Assembly: GCA_022648685.1 (NCBI GenBank)
Contig: JALCMW010000002.1
Coordinates: forward strand, 124,001 to 188,000
Source of the DNA: Bacteroidales bacterium
Lineage (GTDB): Bacteria; Bacteroidota; Bacteroidia; Bacteroidales; UBA932
Reading direction: 5' to 3'
DNA length: 64,000 nt
The notes under the pieces are model-generated. The model was not told where the DNA came from. It saw nothing but the letters and a program-made list of their open reading frames with translations, and did no database searches. Positions 36,550-46,229 of this stretch are shown here, one piece after another. Position 1 is the first letter of the stretch; each line of letters starts with the position of its first letter. Both the position numbers and the translations under genes were made by a program.

Positions 36550-37518
36550 ATGAACAGATCAAGTAACAGTCTCCGCTTTTTTATTTTGTTTTTTATCCTG
36601 ATTCTTATTCCGGGGTTCATCCGGGCACAGAATACGACAATACCGTCATATTACGTAAAGGATAAGAAACTTTCAGCCGATTTGAAAAAGATTACTGACA
36701 GCCTGGGTCTTGGAGGAAATTTCGATGTCGGGGAAGACGGAATAGAACAGATTTCCCTGACAGTGATAGACATGAACGGGAGAAAGCCCCATATCGGAGG
36801 AGTCAATATGGACAATTTCATATATCCCGCTTCAGTATACAAGATGTATGTGGCAGCAGAAGTCCTCGATAAGATATCGGAAGGAAAAACAGGACTGCAA
36901 AGCCAATACATAGTACACTTCCCCAACGATGTCGACAAAACTAAGGAAATCGCTTTCGATCCACGTCCTCTCCTGCACGACGGAGATACTGTTACAATAA
37001 ATTATTTGCTGGATCTCATGATAACAAGAAGCGACAACAGTGCGGCAAATTGTCTGATAGATGTAGCCGGACGACCGGATATAAACACCTTGATACATAA
37101 AAACGGATGGGACGGAAGTGAAGTTACAAGAAAATTCCTTAAACGCAAATACGAAGACCCCGGCTATGAAAAAATACGAGGTACTATGACCAGCTCTCTG
37201 CATGCAGCCGATTTCATGTACAAAGTTTATACGAATTCCCTTGTGAACCCATGGGTGAGCATGCAGATGAAATGCCTCCTTGGAAGACAACGCGACAAGA
37301 GCAAACTTGCTTCAGGACTTCCGGCAAATGTTATGTACTATAACAAAACCGGATGGTTCATGTACTGGACCAACGATGTGGGAATTGCGGATGACGGAAA
37401 GACAAAATATGTGATATCCTGTTTCATCCCTGTCGAATCCGGCAAAGCCATTCCTCTGATGAAGACACTATCTGCAAGGATATATGCCCTCATGCGGCAA
37501 AGAAACGGCATGAAATAA
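36550..37518 (+). CDS. Class A beta-lactamase-like serine hydrolase
   Basis: A 322-residue exported protein (signal peptide ending IRAQ near residue 27). The serine-penicillin-binding triad is present: S95-VY-K98, S160-D-N162 and K265-T-G267. The fold therefore belongs to the beta-lactamase/D,D-peptidase group. However, the region after SDN lacks a recognisable ExxLN omega-loop motif that carries the deacylating Glu166 of true class A enzymes. A peptidoglycan or other acyl-hydrolase role is as likely as antibiotic resistance. It has a 30-bp gap after the tRNA-Arg terminator and is convergent with the second FISUMP gene. Confidence 0.8.
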   Translation: MNRSSNSLRFFILFFILILIPGFIRAQNTTIPSYYVKDKKLSADLKKITDSLGLGGNFDVGEDGIEQISLTVIDMNGRKPHIGGVNMDNFIYPASVYKMYVAAEVLDKISEGKTGLQSQYIVHFPNDVDKTKEIAFDPRPLLHDGDTVTINYLLDLMITRSDNSAANCLIDVAGRPDINTLIHKNGWDGSEVTRKFLKRKYEDPGYEKIRGTMTSSLHAADFMYKVYTNSLVNPWVSMQMKCLLGRQRDKSKLASGLPANVMYYNKTGWFMYWTNDVGIADDGKTKYVISCFIPVESGKAIPLMKTLSARIYALMRQRNGMK

Positions 37519-37544
37519 TTGATTATTCCTTATCAGACATACAG

Positions 37545-39539
37545 TCATTCGCGGACACACCGGACGGAATATCCTGATGCTCTATGACAAGTATCGGAGA
37601 AAAGCACTTCATCATTACGGAATTCCAATGTATAAACATAGAAAGAATAAGGCGATGCTGACCAATAGTATCCTGTAGCGCCTACATCTTGCAAAGCTCC
37701 GCTTTCACACGGACGATTACCGGCCGCCGGATAATAGGCCCCGTTTTTTGTCCTGCCGTAATTTGCCCAACTGGAATTGGAAGTATTGAAATCATCCCAC
37801 GGAGATTTGCTTCCGTTCCATGCCGGAACACGCCATCCTGCAGGACAAGGATCGAAAATAGTCTTGGCAGAAGGTGCCGAGATATCCGAACCTCCCCATA
37901 AAGCATCATTTTGATAATTGATGTCATCCATTGCAGTATACCAATCATAGTTTATATTGGTGCCATCTACTCCGACATAAAAGACATGCGGGTTGCCGAT
38001 TGCATTCAATAAATTATTATGGGCACTTACCGTCTGCTCCCTGTCTTTTAGAATAAAACCGTTTCCGTTCTTGTCATATATGGTAACTTCCGAATTTGCA
38101 TTAACCGAAGAAGAAGCCGTAAACGGATTCTTCCTTCCCCACTGATAATACAGGCCGTCGCTTGTCACCAATCCCGGTATAGAAGTGGTAGCTCCCAGAT
38201 TGCGGTCCATGAACACATATGAAGCGGAAGCCGAATTTGTGACAGTATATGTAGCGCCTCCATTGTCAGGATCATAATCCACCACCCATATATGCCAGCT
38301 CCATAAGATGTCGCCGGTCTGATCTGCTCCCGAATAGGCTGCTATCACTGCATTCCCGGCACTGCCGCCGGCAGTCACAGTCACCTCACCGTAATTGATG
38401 CTTCCTACGGATATAAGATTGATAGCCGTCTCCCATACAATACCTACGGATGCAGGATTGATACTTTTGCTTGGAATTAGTCCCGGAACAGTGCCGGCAT
38501 CAGCACCACCGTTTCCCCTTATCGTAACAGGGACATCCACACTTCCGCCCGGAGCCACCATATAACTATTGGCAATTCTGGTTCTTACAGTATATTTCTT
38601 ATTCGTCCCGGCAGTTCCTTCCGTGAAATTGCTTCCGGCAGTTATAGGAAAACGCAAAATTTCACCACCTGCAAATGTCTTCGGATTCGCGTAAAAAGTA
38701 TACGTCCTCATTGTACTTGTCAAAGTAATTTTAAGCATATTGCCGACCGTTACGGAAGGCAGTAACATCAAGGATTTGGTAAAGGCAGCGGACAACGATA
38801 CGGGTTCGGCGAATGTCCAACTCACACTTGTGGAATCTCCCGTACCGAGACTTGGACTCGAAGTCCCGGCTCCGCTTACGGCAGCCGTTCCGGAAATCGC
38901 TTTAGTCCCGCCTGTTGTCGTAACAATCATGGACAAGGCGTATTCGCCGTCGCTGGCTATCCCGCTGAAATCCATCACAAAACTGCTCCATACTCCCAGT
39001 TCCTTGAATTTGAAATTGACACTGGTTTCCGGAGTACCGGAAATCTGGTAAGAGACCTTGACATCATTATTACAGAACATATGTGTGGAATCTGAGTTCC
39101 AAGCGGTAATCCCGTATGCATTACGTGTGGATTCGTCATATTCTTTGTTAAGGGCCACACTGATCGTTCCTCCTGACACGGAAGCCGAAATTGCAGGATA
39201 AACTGCAACCAGATCGCTCAGATTATCATAGGAGGCTGCAGTGCCAACTGCCGTAAATTCCCCCACTCCGGTTCCGGCTCCAGAGTTGAGAACATATTGA
39301 TATATAATATTTGTATTAGTATTTACGATGGCTATCCTGTCCCCTGTCCGCCACAATACCGCCGTACCGTCCAGCGATGTCCTGGCAACTATACCGTCAT
39401 TGGTAGCAGTAATCTCAGGAAGGGTATATTTTCCTTGTCCGTTATTCAGCTCCTGAAGATTTCCTCCGGATTCCTTGTTGCAGGAAAAAATGATGATAAT
39501 AAATATCACGAACAAAATGCCGGTTTTTATCTTTTTCAT
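37545..39539 (-). CDS. FISUMP-domain fimbrillin-like surface lipoprotein (second copy)
   Basis: A 664-residue lipoprotein (lipobox IIFSC, Cys20). Residues about 45-300 are fimbrillin-like (VLWRTGDRIAIVNT, LVAVYPAISASV). A linker domain follows (YMVAPGGSVDVPVTIRGNGG), then the C-terminal FISUMP domain with VFMDRNLGAT, YQWGRKNPF, FDPCPAGWRVP, YPAAGNR, WSASPYS and SGYSVRCVRE. The last about 400 residues match the protein at 4252-6489, with the strongest divergence in the final 60 residues. A surface adhesin or pilus-tip role is likely. A 46-residue peptide gene precedes it on the same strand. Confidence 0.8.
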   Translation of the reverse strand: MKKIKTGILFVIFIIIIFSCNKESGGNLQELNNGQGKYTLPEITATNDGIVARTSLDGTAVLWRTGDRIAIVNTNTNIIYQYVLNSGAGTGVGEFTAVGTAASYDNLSDLVAVYPAISASVSGGTISVALNKEYDESTRNAYGITAWNSDSTHMFCNNDVKVSYQISGTPETSVNFKFKELGVWSSFVMDFSGIASDGEYALSMIVTTTGGTKAISGTAAVSGAGTSSPSLGTGDSTSVSWTFAEPVSLSAAFTKSLMLLPSVTVGNMLKITLTSTMRTYTFYANPKTFAGGEILRFPITAGSNFTEGTAGTNKKYTVRTRIANSYMVAPGGSVDVPVTIRGNGGADAGTVPGLIPSKSINPASVGIVWETAINLISVGSINYGEVTVTAGGSAGNAVIAAYSGADQTGDILWSWHIWVVDYDPDNGGATYTVTNSASASYVFMDRNLGATTSIPGLVTSDGLYYQWGRKNPFTASSSVNANSEVTIYDKNGNGFILKDREQTVSAHNNLLNAIGNPHVFYVGVDGTNINYDWYTAMDDINYQNDALWGGSDISAPSAKTIFDPCPAGWRVPAWNGSKSPWDDFNTSNSSWANYGRTKNGAYYPAAGNRPCESGALQDVGATGYYWSASPYSFYVYTLEFRNDEVLFSDTCHRASGYSVRCVRE

Positions 39540-39577
39540 CTCTTTTGTGTTATTTGGAATTATACATATTGAACTTT

Positions 39578-39718
39578 TTAGCTCCAGCCGTCTCCTCCGT
39601 CCGTATATGACGAGTCGGGTGCCGTACTGCCGGTCAACAAAGAGATTGTCCAGCAGATTTTAAATTCTTCAACTACGGGTTTTTCGTAGACTTCTTTTTT
39701 TTGTTCGTTGTTTTTCAT
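39578..39718 (-). CDS. Small hypothetical peptide upstream of FISUMP gene
   Basis: A 46-residue frame starting MKNNEQKKEVYEKPVVEEF, with a middle ICWTISLLTGST and an acidic/Gly tail ending DGGDGWS. Its stop lies 38 bp before the start of the FISUMP lipoprotein, same strand. The layout (charged head, KPVVEEF, LLTGS, then an aromatic/Gly tail) recalls short peptides I associate with Bacteroidales surface-protein loci, but I cannot name a family. It has no signal peptide. It could be a leader, secretion-linked or signalling peptide. Confidence 0.55.
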   Translation of the reverse strand: MKNNEQKKEVYEKPVVEEFKICWTISLLTGSTAPDSSYTDGGDGWS

Positions 39719-40131
39719 GGGATGTTAAAAATTATGGCTTTACTACAAAGAATTCATGATTCTGAAAACGGTCATGCGAACTCTTTCAGAATGTACGGGT
39801 TCAAATCCGATTTCCAGCATAAAAAACTGACGCCGATATCGTATTGCTCAAGATCTGCCAATGGCTTTGCAAGGTTTAACAGAATCATTTTATACATTAA
39901 TATAATGGACAATTATACTATTTTTTTTTAAAAAAACAAACTCTACAATAAAAATGTTTTTATGATTAGATATTGTACATATCAGGCAACTGAAAATTCA
40001 TATCGCCATACAAACTATTCTGCCGGAATCACACTATTTTCATACCGCTGAAAGAAATTAATGCTAACTTTACCGCCTGTCAGTCTGAACTGATTAATTT
40101 TATATAGAAAAGGCTACCGGAGAAAAATAAT
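39719..40131. other. 413-bp divergent intergenic region
   Basis: This lies between the small peptide gene (minus) and the AsmA-like gene (plus). It is AT-rich with a T8/A7 tract near 39923-39940. A near-consensus TAACTTTA at about 40064 could serve the AsmA gene. One 76-codon frame (39701-39931) has no recognisable feature and is not called. Confidence 0.5.
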
Positions 40132-43100
40132 ATGCATTCGAAACAAAAGAAACATATATTTATTTCCATGATTCTTGCCGCCGCCGGATTATGGGTGGTA
40201 TTTCTAATCGCGGCAAGTCTAATTCTTACGCCTTCGTATGTAAAAAGAGCCATCAGTACCATTGCAGCGAAGAACGTTGAAGGAAAGGTTGAATTCAGCG
40301 GGATTTCCATTTCCGTTCTGAAAAATTTCCCGCATCTATATATTTCTTTGAAAGATATATGCGTCACCAACACTGACAAATCAACAAAAAATATCTCACC
40401 GGATACGCTGGCTTCGTTCGAAAGGCTTTCGCTTTCTCTTAATTACTCCGTGCTAATTACCGGAAAGCTGCATATATATAAAAGTGAAATAAGCAATCCA
40501 AGGATTTTCGCAAGATATAACGGTCCGGAATCCGCCAATTGGAAAATATTCAAACCGGACGATTCCCGAAATACAGGGATAAAAAAACTGGATGTCGACA
40601 AAGTAAGCATCTCGGGGAAATCGATGATACGTTTCGCCGACCTGCAAGACTCGGTATTTGCCGTAATAAGACTGAGAAAGATGATTTTCCACGGGAAATT
40701 TTCCTGCGGCTCCGGAAGCATGGGAATAAAGAGGATAAATCTTGATCTCGACAGTATGTCAATAACTGGAAGAACGCCGGCTGACACTGCAGGAATATTT
40801 CTGGATAAATTGAAAATAAAGCAAAAAAGGAACAGGAGACTTGATTTCAATGCAAAATCGATGACAAGTTTAGGCTTTGACAGATACGGGAGATGGGAAA
40901 TTCCCGTAAAGATCAATGGCAAACTTGAATTTCCGAAATCGGATAACACAACAGTCTATTTGAAAAAATTCAAAGCCGAGATAGCAGATGTCCCCATCAA
41001 AGGGAAAGCTATGGCAATATTTTACGGGGACAGCACCTATATCAAAGCCTCCGCCGGAATTACCGGATATCCCGTAAAAAATCTGACGGAATACATATCA
41101 AGACATTACTTCCCGGAGGCAAAAGACTTCAGGACAAATGCTTCAATGATTTTGAAAGCCGATTGCGAAGGTTATTATTCAGGAAAAAACAGGACGATGC
41201 CGGATATCCATGCCGAATTCTCGATTCCGAAATCGGCAATAGAATATAAAAGGCTTGCGGGAAAAGGGAACATGGAATTTTCAGCCAAGGCCGGAAACGG
41301 GAAAAAAGGGAAAATATATGCCGGGATAAAAAATTCATATATAAAACTTCCAGGAATATATTTGAACGGCTCTTTCAAAACCGCAGATATGTTCGGAAAA
41401 GATCCCGAATACGAAACAAACACGAAAATATCAGTTTCCCTGGACTCTTTGTGTAAAATCATTCATGGAAACGGAAATACGGAAGCCCATGGAAAAATCA
41501 CTGCAATCCTGAACGGTGATTTCCGCCGGTCCCGAATGGACATATACAATTTTACAAATACCGGATTGATAGGCAGTGCCGTATTGGATAATATATTCTG
41601 GAAGGACGGAAAAGACTCTATTTCCTTCTGTATTGGCAACGCGGATATAAGACTTTCGCCAAGAGAAAAGCGCTATGGAGATTATGGAGATGTCAGCACG
41701 ACAAAAAAGGAAGAAAAGGCAAGAGTCTTGTCTGCCGACTTTGACAGTGTTTATTTGAATTGGAAAACAAGATTTTCACTGCACAGCGGCAATATGAAAC
41801 TGGAAGGGAAAGATTCCATCGAAGGGACCGCCAACAATAAGGAAACAAGCGAAAGCTATTTTGCAGGACTGCTGTCAGCCGATAATATACATATGATGTT
41901 CAAGGATTCCCTTTCCATGGAAGTATCCGGGACTGAAAATGGATTCGCTTTGAAACGGCAAGGATACAAGAGGAGCAATACGGTTTCTTTTACTTCCGTG
42001 GGCCGCAGCGAAAAACTGATATTGAAAACCGGGGCAAACATACTGGCCTTCAATAATCTTTCGGTGTCGGCAGAAACGGACTCCCTGCGGAAACATAACC
42101 TCAAAGGCTATATCTCTGCGGAACGGGGAAAGTATATTTCCCCTTATTTTCCGGAGGACAACGAAATATCCGATACTAGATGTTCATTTGAAACCGGGAA
42201 AATCAAGCTGGAACATTTGAAATTCATTTCAGGAGAATCCGGAATCATCGCCGGAGGTGAATTCCCCTTTGCAGGAAGAACAAGTAGGGATATAGAACAT
42301 GAAGGCATTAGGCTCAATATTACCTCGGACGGACTCGACGCGAACAAACTGCTGAAAATTTACCGGAAAGGGAAAAATTCCGCAATACGGATACCTTCAG
42401 GGCTGAATGCCGTCATTTCCATAAAGATGGACAATGTAAGATATTCGAATCTGATAATAAACAAAATATCGGCCGAAACGGCTATTCATGGGATGTGTGC
42501 ACGTATTACGGGAGCATCTGCATCTTCAAATATAGGAGAATTCGCCCTTGACGGTTTCTATTCGGCGGGAAACATGGCAAATTTGAAAACGGGATTCGAC
42601 CTGAGACTCTCGAATATAACATCGGACAAGATGATAAATCTGTTTCCGGCTACCGACAGCCTTATGCCCATGCTGAAATCTTTCAAAGGTAATCTGGATT
42701 TCGAAATGGCAGCTACAAGTGATCTTGATTCGCTTATGGATTTCATCAAGCCGAGTCTGGACGGAATAATACGGATAAAAGGAACGGGACTTTCCATACA
42801 CGGAACGGGGAATGCCAGAAAATTGGCAGGCTTGCTTATGTTCGGAAACGGAGGGACGGAACTCATCGACAACATGGACATATACGGATTGATACGGAAC
42901 AACAAACTGGAAATATTGCCGTGCACCATGAATATCGGCAAATCCGTTTTTGCCGTCAGCGGAGAACAAGTGTTCGGAAAAAACTTCAACTACCATATAT
43001 CGGTCCTCAAGTCCCCCGTTCCATTCAGATTCGGAATAGATATTTCCGGAAATACCGACAACTGGAACTATCATTTGGTGAAAGCGAAATACAAGAATGC

Positions 43101-43341
43101 CGATATCCCGGATTTTTCAGCCCATATCGATGCCATCCGGAGAAGTTTGTCATATTCCATAAACAATATATTCGACATCGGGGCTGAAAAGGCGATACGA
43201 AACAAAGCGGAAGCAGAAAAGGAAATCGACAAAATAAAATACGCACACGGATATAGTGCGTCCTCGGATTCCCTGGATACCATAGATAAGCGCAGGATAG
43301 ATTCTCTGTATAACCAAACAATAAGAAAGAAGACGAAATAA
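40132..43341 (+). CDS. AsmA-family membrane-anchored protein
   Basis: A 1069-residue protein with one N-terminal membrane anchor (IFISMILAAAGLWVVFLIAA), then FSGISISVLKNFPHLYISLKDI, the usual AsmA start, and a long repetitive beta-strand body. The C-terminal part (GNLDFEMAATSDLDSLM, AVSGEQVFGKNFNYHISVLKSP) matches the AsmA-like C-terminal domain. Such proteins form hydrophobic grooves between the membranes and move lipids or aid outer-membrane biogenesis. It is transcribed alone, followed by a 9-bp hairpin (43361-43396). A charged tail ends the protein. Confidence 0.82.
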   Translation: MHSKQKKHIFISMILAAAGLWVVFLIAASLILTPSYVKRAISTIAAKNVEGKVEFSGISISVLKNFPHLYISLKDICVTNTDKSTKNISPDTLASFERLSLSLNYSVLITGKLHIYKSEISNPRIFARYNGPESANWKIFKPDDSRNTGIKKLDVDKVSISGKSMIRFADLQDSVFAVIRLRKMIFHGKFSCGSGSMGIKRINLDLDSMSITGRTPADTAGIFLDKLKIKQKRNRRLDFNAKSMTSLGFDRYGRWEIPVKINGKLEFPKSDNTTVYLKKFKAEIADVPIKGKAMAIFYGDSTYIKASAGITGYPVKNLTEYISRHYFPEAKDFRTNASMILKADCEGYYSGKNRTMPDIHAEFSIPKSAIEYKRLAGKGNMEFSAKAGNGKKGKIYAGIKNSYIKLPGIYLNGSFKTADMFGKDPEYETNTKISVSLDSLCKIIHGNGNTEAHGKITAILNGDFRRSRMDIYNFTNTGLIGSAVLDNIFWKDGKDSISFCIGNADIRLSPREKRYGDYGDVSTTKKEEKARVLSADFDSVYLNWKTRFSLHSGNMKLEGKDSIEGTANNKETSESYFAGLLSADNIHMMFKDSLSMEVSGTENGFALKRQGYKRSNTVSFTSVGRSEKLILKTGANILAFNNLSVSAETDSLRKHNLKGYISAERGKYISPYFPEDNEISDTRCSFETGKIKLEHLKFISGESGIIAGGEFPFAGRTSRDIEHEGIRLNITSDGLDANKLLKIYRKGKNSAIRIPSGLNAVISIKMDNVRYSNLIINKISAETAIHGMCARITGASASSNIGEFALDGFYSAGNMANLKTGFDLRLSNITSDKMINLFPATDSLMPMLKSFKGNLDFEMAATSDLDSLMDFIKPSLDGIIRIKGTGLSIHGTGNARKLAGLLMFGNGGTELIDNMDIYGLIRNNKLEILPCTMNIGKSVFAVSGEQVFGKNFNYHISVLKSPVPFRFGIDISGNTDNWNYHLVKAKYKNADIPDFSAHIDAIRRSLSYSINNIFDIGAEKAIRNKAEAEKEIDKIKYAHGYSASSDSLDTIDKRRIDSLYNQTIRKKTK

Positions 43342-43360
43342 CAACGTTGCATATATACAG

Positions 43361-43396
43361 TAAACCGGTTGTATTCAAGGAACTAATACCGGTTTA
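43361..43396 (+). terminator. Possible weak terminator after AsmA-like gene
   Basis: TAAACCGGT (43361-43369) pairs with ACCGGTTTA (43388-43396) across 18 nt. There is no T-run on either strand, so an intrinsic terminator is uncertain. Confidence 0.4.
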
Positions 43397-43421
43397 TCTG
43401 GAAGTGAAGCATCGGAGTATT

Positions 43422-43453
43422 TTTGCGGATTCGGAATTTATAGAGTATATTTG
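43422..43453 (+). promoter_or_regulatory. Promoter of tRNA-Leu
   Basis: TTTG at 43422-43425 and TATATTTG at 43446-43453 are 20 bp apart, a full Bacteroidetes-type promoter. Transcription would start near 43460. TATTTTTG at 43418-43425 is a second, overlapping -7-like box. Confidence 0.7.
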
Positions 43454-43456
43454 CAG

Positions 43457-43539
43457 AACTTTCCGGATCGGAATCCGGCAGCTTCCAAAAGTCGGAGTAC
43501 GCAGCGGAATCCCTCATCAGATTCCTTGCCGGAAAGTTT
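43457..43539 (+). ncRNA. Structured leader upstream of tRNA-Leu
   Basis: AACTTTCCGG (43457-43466) pairs exactly with CCGGAAAGTT (43530-43539). It encloses inner hairpins such as GGAATC/GATTCC (43507-43526) and closes two bases before the tRNA. Since transcription probably begins near 43460, the leader would fold as one roughly 80-nt domain cut off by RNase P. It could be only a processing leader. No family recognised. Confidence 0.35.
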
Positions 43540-43541
43540 TG

Positions 43542-43623
43542 CGGGCGTGTTGTAATTGGTAGCCAAGCTAGACTTAGGATCTAGTGCCTTTGTGCGTATG
43601 GGTTCGAGTCCCTTCGCCCGCAC
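43542..43623 (+). tRNA. tRNA-Leu (TAG)
   Basis: Acceptor GCGGGCG pairs with CGCCCGC. Anticodon stem CTAGA/TCTAG holds loop CTTAGGA (anticodon TAG). A class II variable arm (TGCCTTTGTGCGT) is present. T-arm GGGTTCGAGTCCC. Discriminator A at 43623; CCA is not encoded. It stops six bases before the convergent symporter gene. Confidence 0.94.
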
Positions 43624-43629
43624 TTATTT

Positions 43630-45042
43630 TCAAGCGGATTGTCCGTCGCCTCTTTTAACTGCCAGAGATGCGGAGACTTCCGCCATTTTCTTTTCGGTCA
43701 AAGGATAGAATCTCATTGCTATCAATGCAATGGCAGCTCCGACGGCAGGGATCCAGCTCATCATCGCTTTCAGTCCGTTTATCGAAGCAGCGCTTTGTAC
43801 AGCCCCTTCTGAAGTATCATATCCGTAGGCGGCCAGCACCCATAATATCAGAGCGCTTCCGAATGCGGCTCCGAATTTCTGGGCCATGGAAGAAGAAGAG
43901 AAAATAAGGCCTGTGGACACAACACCCGTACGGTTTTCAGACCAGTCTGCTATATCGGCAAACATGCTCCAAAGCAAAGGGAATGTTATTCCTGCGGCGG
44001 CACTTATAAGAATCTGAAGACCCATTAGAAACCACAAACCGGATTTTGTCTGAGGCAGGAAACCGATTACGATACTGAAAATTATAGTAATGGCCAATGC
44101 CAGCATATAGGTATTTTTCTTACCCATGAAATCGGATACGGGCACGGCTAGAGCCACTCCTATCATATTGGAAACCTCGCCAACTGCCAGAAAAATCCCG
44201 CAGGTATATATTGCACCCAAACCGATGACATCCTTGAAATAATAGGCTGCGACACCGCCCCTTACTGAGTTGAAAAGAAGGACTCCGACCGCAACGGTAA
44301 GCAGTATCCACCATGGGCCATTGCTGACAAGGGATTTTAGATCGTTCAACACACTCCTTCGCGAAGACCGGGAACTGGCGGACGTATCCATCACCCTTTC
44401 CTTTGTCATAAGGAAACACAATATGAAAAGCACAGCGCATATGGCACCTATTACTATCATGGAATATTCCCATGAATGCGCGACTGCACGCGGATCGGAA
44501 ACTGAAATCCCCTTGAAAAATTTCAACAGAGGTTCGAAAATAACCAGTGCTATGAAACTTCCCGCATAGGCGAAGAACATTCTGAAAGATGAAAATACCG
44601 TCTTTTCCTTTGAAGATGGGGTGATCACGCCTAGCATAGCTCCATAAGGCACATTGATAGCCGTATATGCCGTCATCATAAGGATATATGACAAATAAGC
44701 ATATACCAGTTTGAAAGTATAGCTCTTGTCGGGAGTCGTAAAAGTAAGGACGCCTATAAGGGCGAACGGAATCGCGACCCATAGAAGATACGGACGATAA
44801 CGTCCCCATTTCGTTCTTGTACGATCGGCTATCACGCCCATGACGGGATCTGATACGGCATCATACAATTTGGTTATGAGCAACAGGACTCCGGCATCCG
44901 CCAGTGACAGACCGAAAATATTGGAATAAAAAAAAGGAAGATAATATGAAAAGATTTTCCAGAACATCGAGGATGACATATCCCCGAAACCATATCCGAT
45001 CTTTTCCCGCAGGGAGGGTTTTGAATATATTTTTTCAGCCAT
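43630..45042 (-). CDS. GPH-family sugar:cation symporter (probable mannobiose/Man-Glc carrier)
   Basis: A 470-residue 12-helix transporter of the glycoside-pentoside-hexuronide family. It shows [53 protein letters not shown] (the conserved D-x-x-D of the cation site) and [17 protein letters not shown]. Its start overlaps the GH130 stop by 8 bp. In B. fragilis a similar carrier lies between the mannosylglucose phosphorylase and the epimerase genes, which supports mannan disaccharides as substrate. It is the last gene of the mannan operon. No terminator is seen before the convergent tRNA-Leu. Confidence 0.88.
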   Translation of the reverse strand: MAEKIYSKPSLREKIGYGFGDMSSSMFWKIFSYYLPFFYSNIFGLSLADAGVLLLITKLYDAVSDPVMGVIADRTRTKWGRYRPYLLWVAIPFALIGVLTFTTPDKSYTFKLVYAYLSYILMMTAYTAINVPYGAMLGVITPSSKEKTVFSSFRMFFAYAGSFIALVIFEPLLKFFKGISVSDPRAVAHSWEYSMIVIGAICAVLFILCFLMTKERVMDTSASSRSSRRSVLNDLKSLVSNGPWWILLTVAVGVLLFNSVRGGVAAYYFKDVIGLGAIYTCGIFLAVGEVSNMIGVALAVPVSDFMGKKNTYMLALAITIIFSIVIGFLPQTKSGLWFLMGLQILISAAAGITFPLLWSMFADIADWSENRTGVVSTGLIFSSSSMAQKFGAAFGSALILWVLAAYGYDTSEGAVQSAASINGLKAMMSWIPAVGAAIALIAMRFYPLTEKKMAEVSASLAVKRGDGQSA

Positions 45043-46222
45043 TATTCACTTTTTCAACCAAGCCTGTTTCGATATTCCTGTTTATAAGCCTGTTAAGCCT
45101 TTTGACGGATTCATTTACCGTGAAGCCGTCCGGTTCGGTCCCGAAACAATAATCGAGAAGTCTGTCCACATCCGACACGGCGACATGAAGCCTGGTATCG
45201 CAAGAAGCATAGTAAATGAATACCTGCCCTTCATCATTCAATATCCATCCGTTTGAAAAAAGCACGTTCATTACGTCCCCGACATATTCATCCCCTTCAG
45301 GGGCCATGAAAAATCCTGCCGGTTCAGCTATGACTCTGGAAGGATCCTCCAGGGATGTCACATAAAGATACAGGACATATCTGAGTCCGGAAGCGCATCC
45401 GCGAACGCCGTGGGCCAGATGGAGCCAGCCTCTGGAAGTTTTGATCGGAGCCGGACCTTCACCGTTCTTGAGTTCTTTTATTGTATGGTAATGTCTGAAA
45501 TCTATTATCTTTTCATGCCTGATCTCGGCCTTGGTTATGTCATCGGTAAGAGCCCATCCTATGCCTGCGCCGTTACCCGTATCGATAAAACCGTCCTGGG
45601 GCCTCGTGTACAAAGCATATTTGCCATCCACGAATTCCGGATGAAGGACAACATTCCTCTGCTGAGAAACCGAAACGATATCCGGAAGTCTTTCCCAATT
45701 CACAAGATCATGAGTTCTCGCAATACCGGCGGTAGCCATAGCAGCGGATATATCTCCGGGACCGGCGGAAGTATCCTTGCGTTCGACACAAAAGATACCG
45801 TATATCCAACCGTCTTCATGTGCTACAAGTCTCATATCATACATATTAGTGGCGGGCTCCCCCCATTCGGGCATGGAAACCGGTCTGTCCCAGAAACGGA
45901 AATTATCCACACCGTTCGGACTTTCTGCAATTGCAAAAAATGACTTCCTGTCGGCACATTCCACACGTACGGCAAGCAAATATTTACCGTCCAGCATTAT
46001 GGCTCCGGCGTTGAAAGCCGAATGTATGCCGAATCTCTCCATCAGGAAATGATTCGTTCCCGAATTAAGATCATATCTCCAAAACAACGGCGTATGCTCC
46101 CCCGTCAAGACGGGATATTCATACCTTTTGAAAATACCGTTTCCTTCTATTGGCTCGTTTTTCCTTTCTATCAATGTCTCGTGTCGCCTTTTAAGCCAAG
46201 ACAACCTTTCGTCAAAAGTCAT
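45035..46222 (-). CDS. GH130 4-O-beta-mannosyl-glucose phosphorylase
   Basis: A 395-residue cytoplasmic enzyme with no signal peptide. It follows the GH130 subfamily 1 pattern: [75 protein letters not shown] and [12 protein letters not shown]. Members phosphorolyse beta-1,4-mannosyl-glucose to mannose-1-phosphate and glucose. The partner 2-epimerase makes that substrate from mannobiose. It lies in an operon between a GH26 mannanase (7-bp gap) and the symporter (overlap). The exact chain-length preference is not decided by sequence alone. Confidence 0.92.
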   Translation of the reverse strand: MTFDERLSWLKRRHETLIERKNEPIEGNGIFKRYEYPVLTGEHTPLFWRYDLNSGTNHFLMERFGIHSAFNAGAIMLDGKYLLAVRVECADRKSFFAIAESPNGVDNFRFWDRPVSMPEWGEPATNMYDMRLVAHEDGWIYGIFCVERKDTSAGPGDISAAMATAGIARTHDLVNWERLPDIVSVSQQRNVVLHPEFVDGKYALYTRPQDGFIDTGNGAGIGWALTDDITKAEIRHEKIIDFRHYHTIKELKNGEGPAPIKTSRGWLHLAHGVRGCASGLRYVLYLYVTSLEDPSRVIAEPAGFFMAPEGDEYVGDVMNVLFSNGWILNDEGQVFIYYASCDTRLHVAVSDVDRLLDYCFGTEPDGFTVNESVKRLNRLINRNIETGLVEKVNNG

Positions 46223-46229
46223 ATCAGAA

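Noticed and set aside
37545..37720. Diversity-generating retroelement variable region in the FISUMP tails
   Set aside because: No reverse transcriptase or template repeat is present, and the two tails differ at many non-adenine positions at DNA level, unlike copies of one template.
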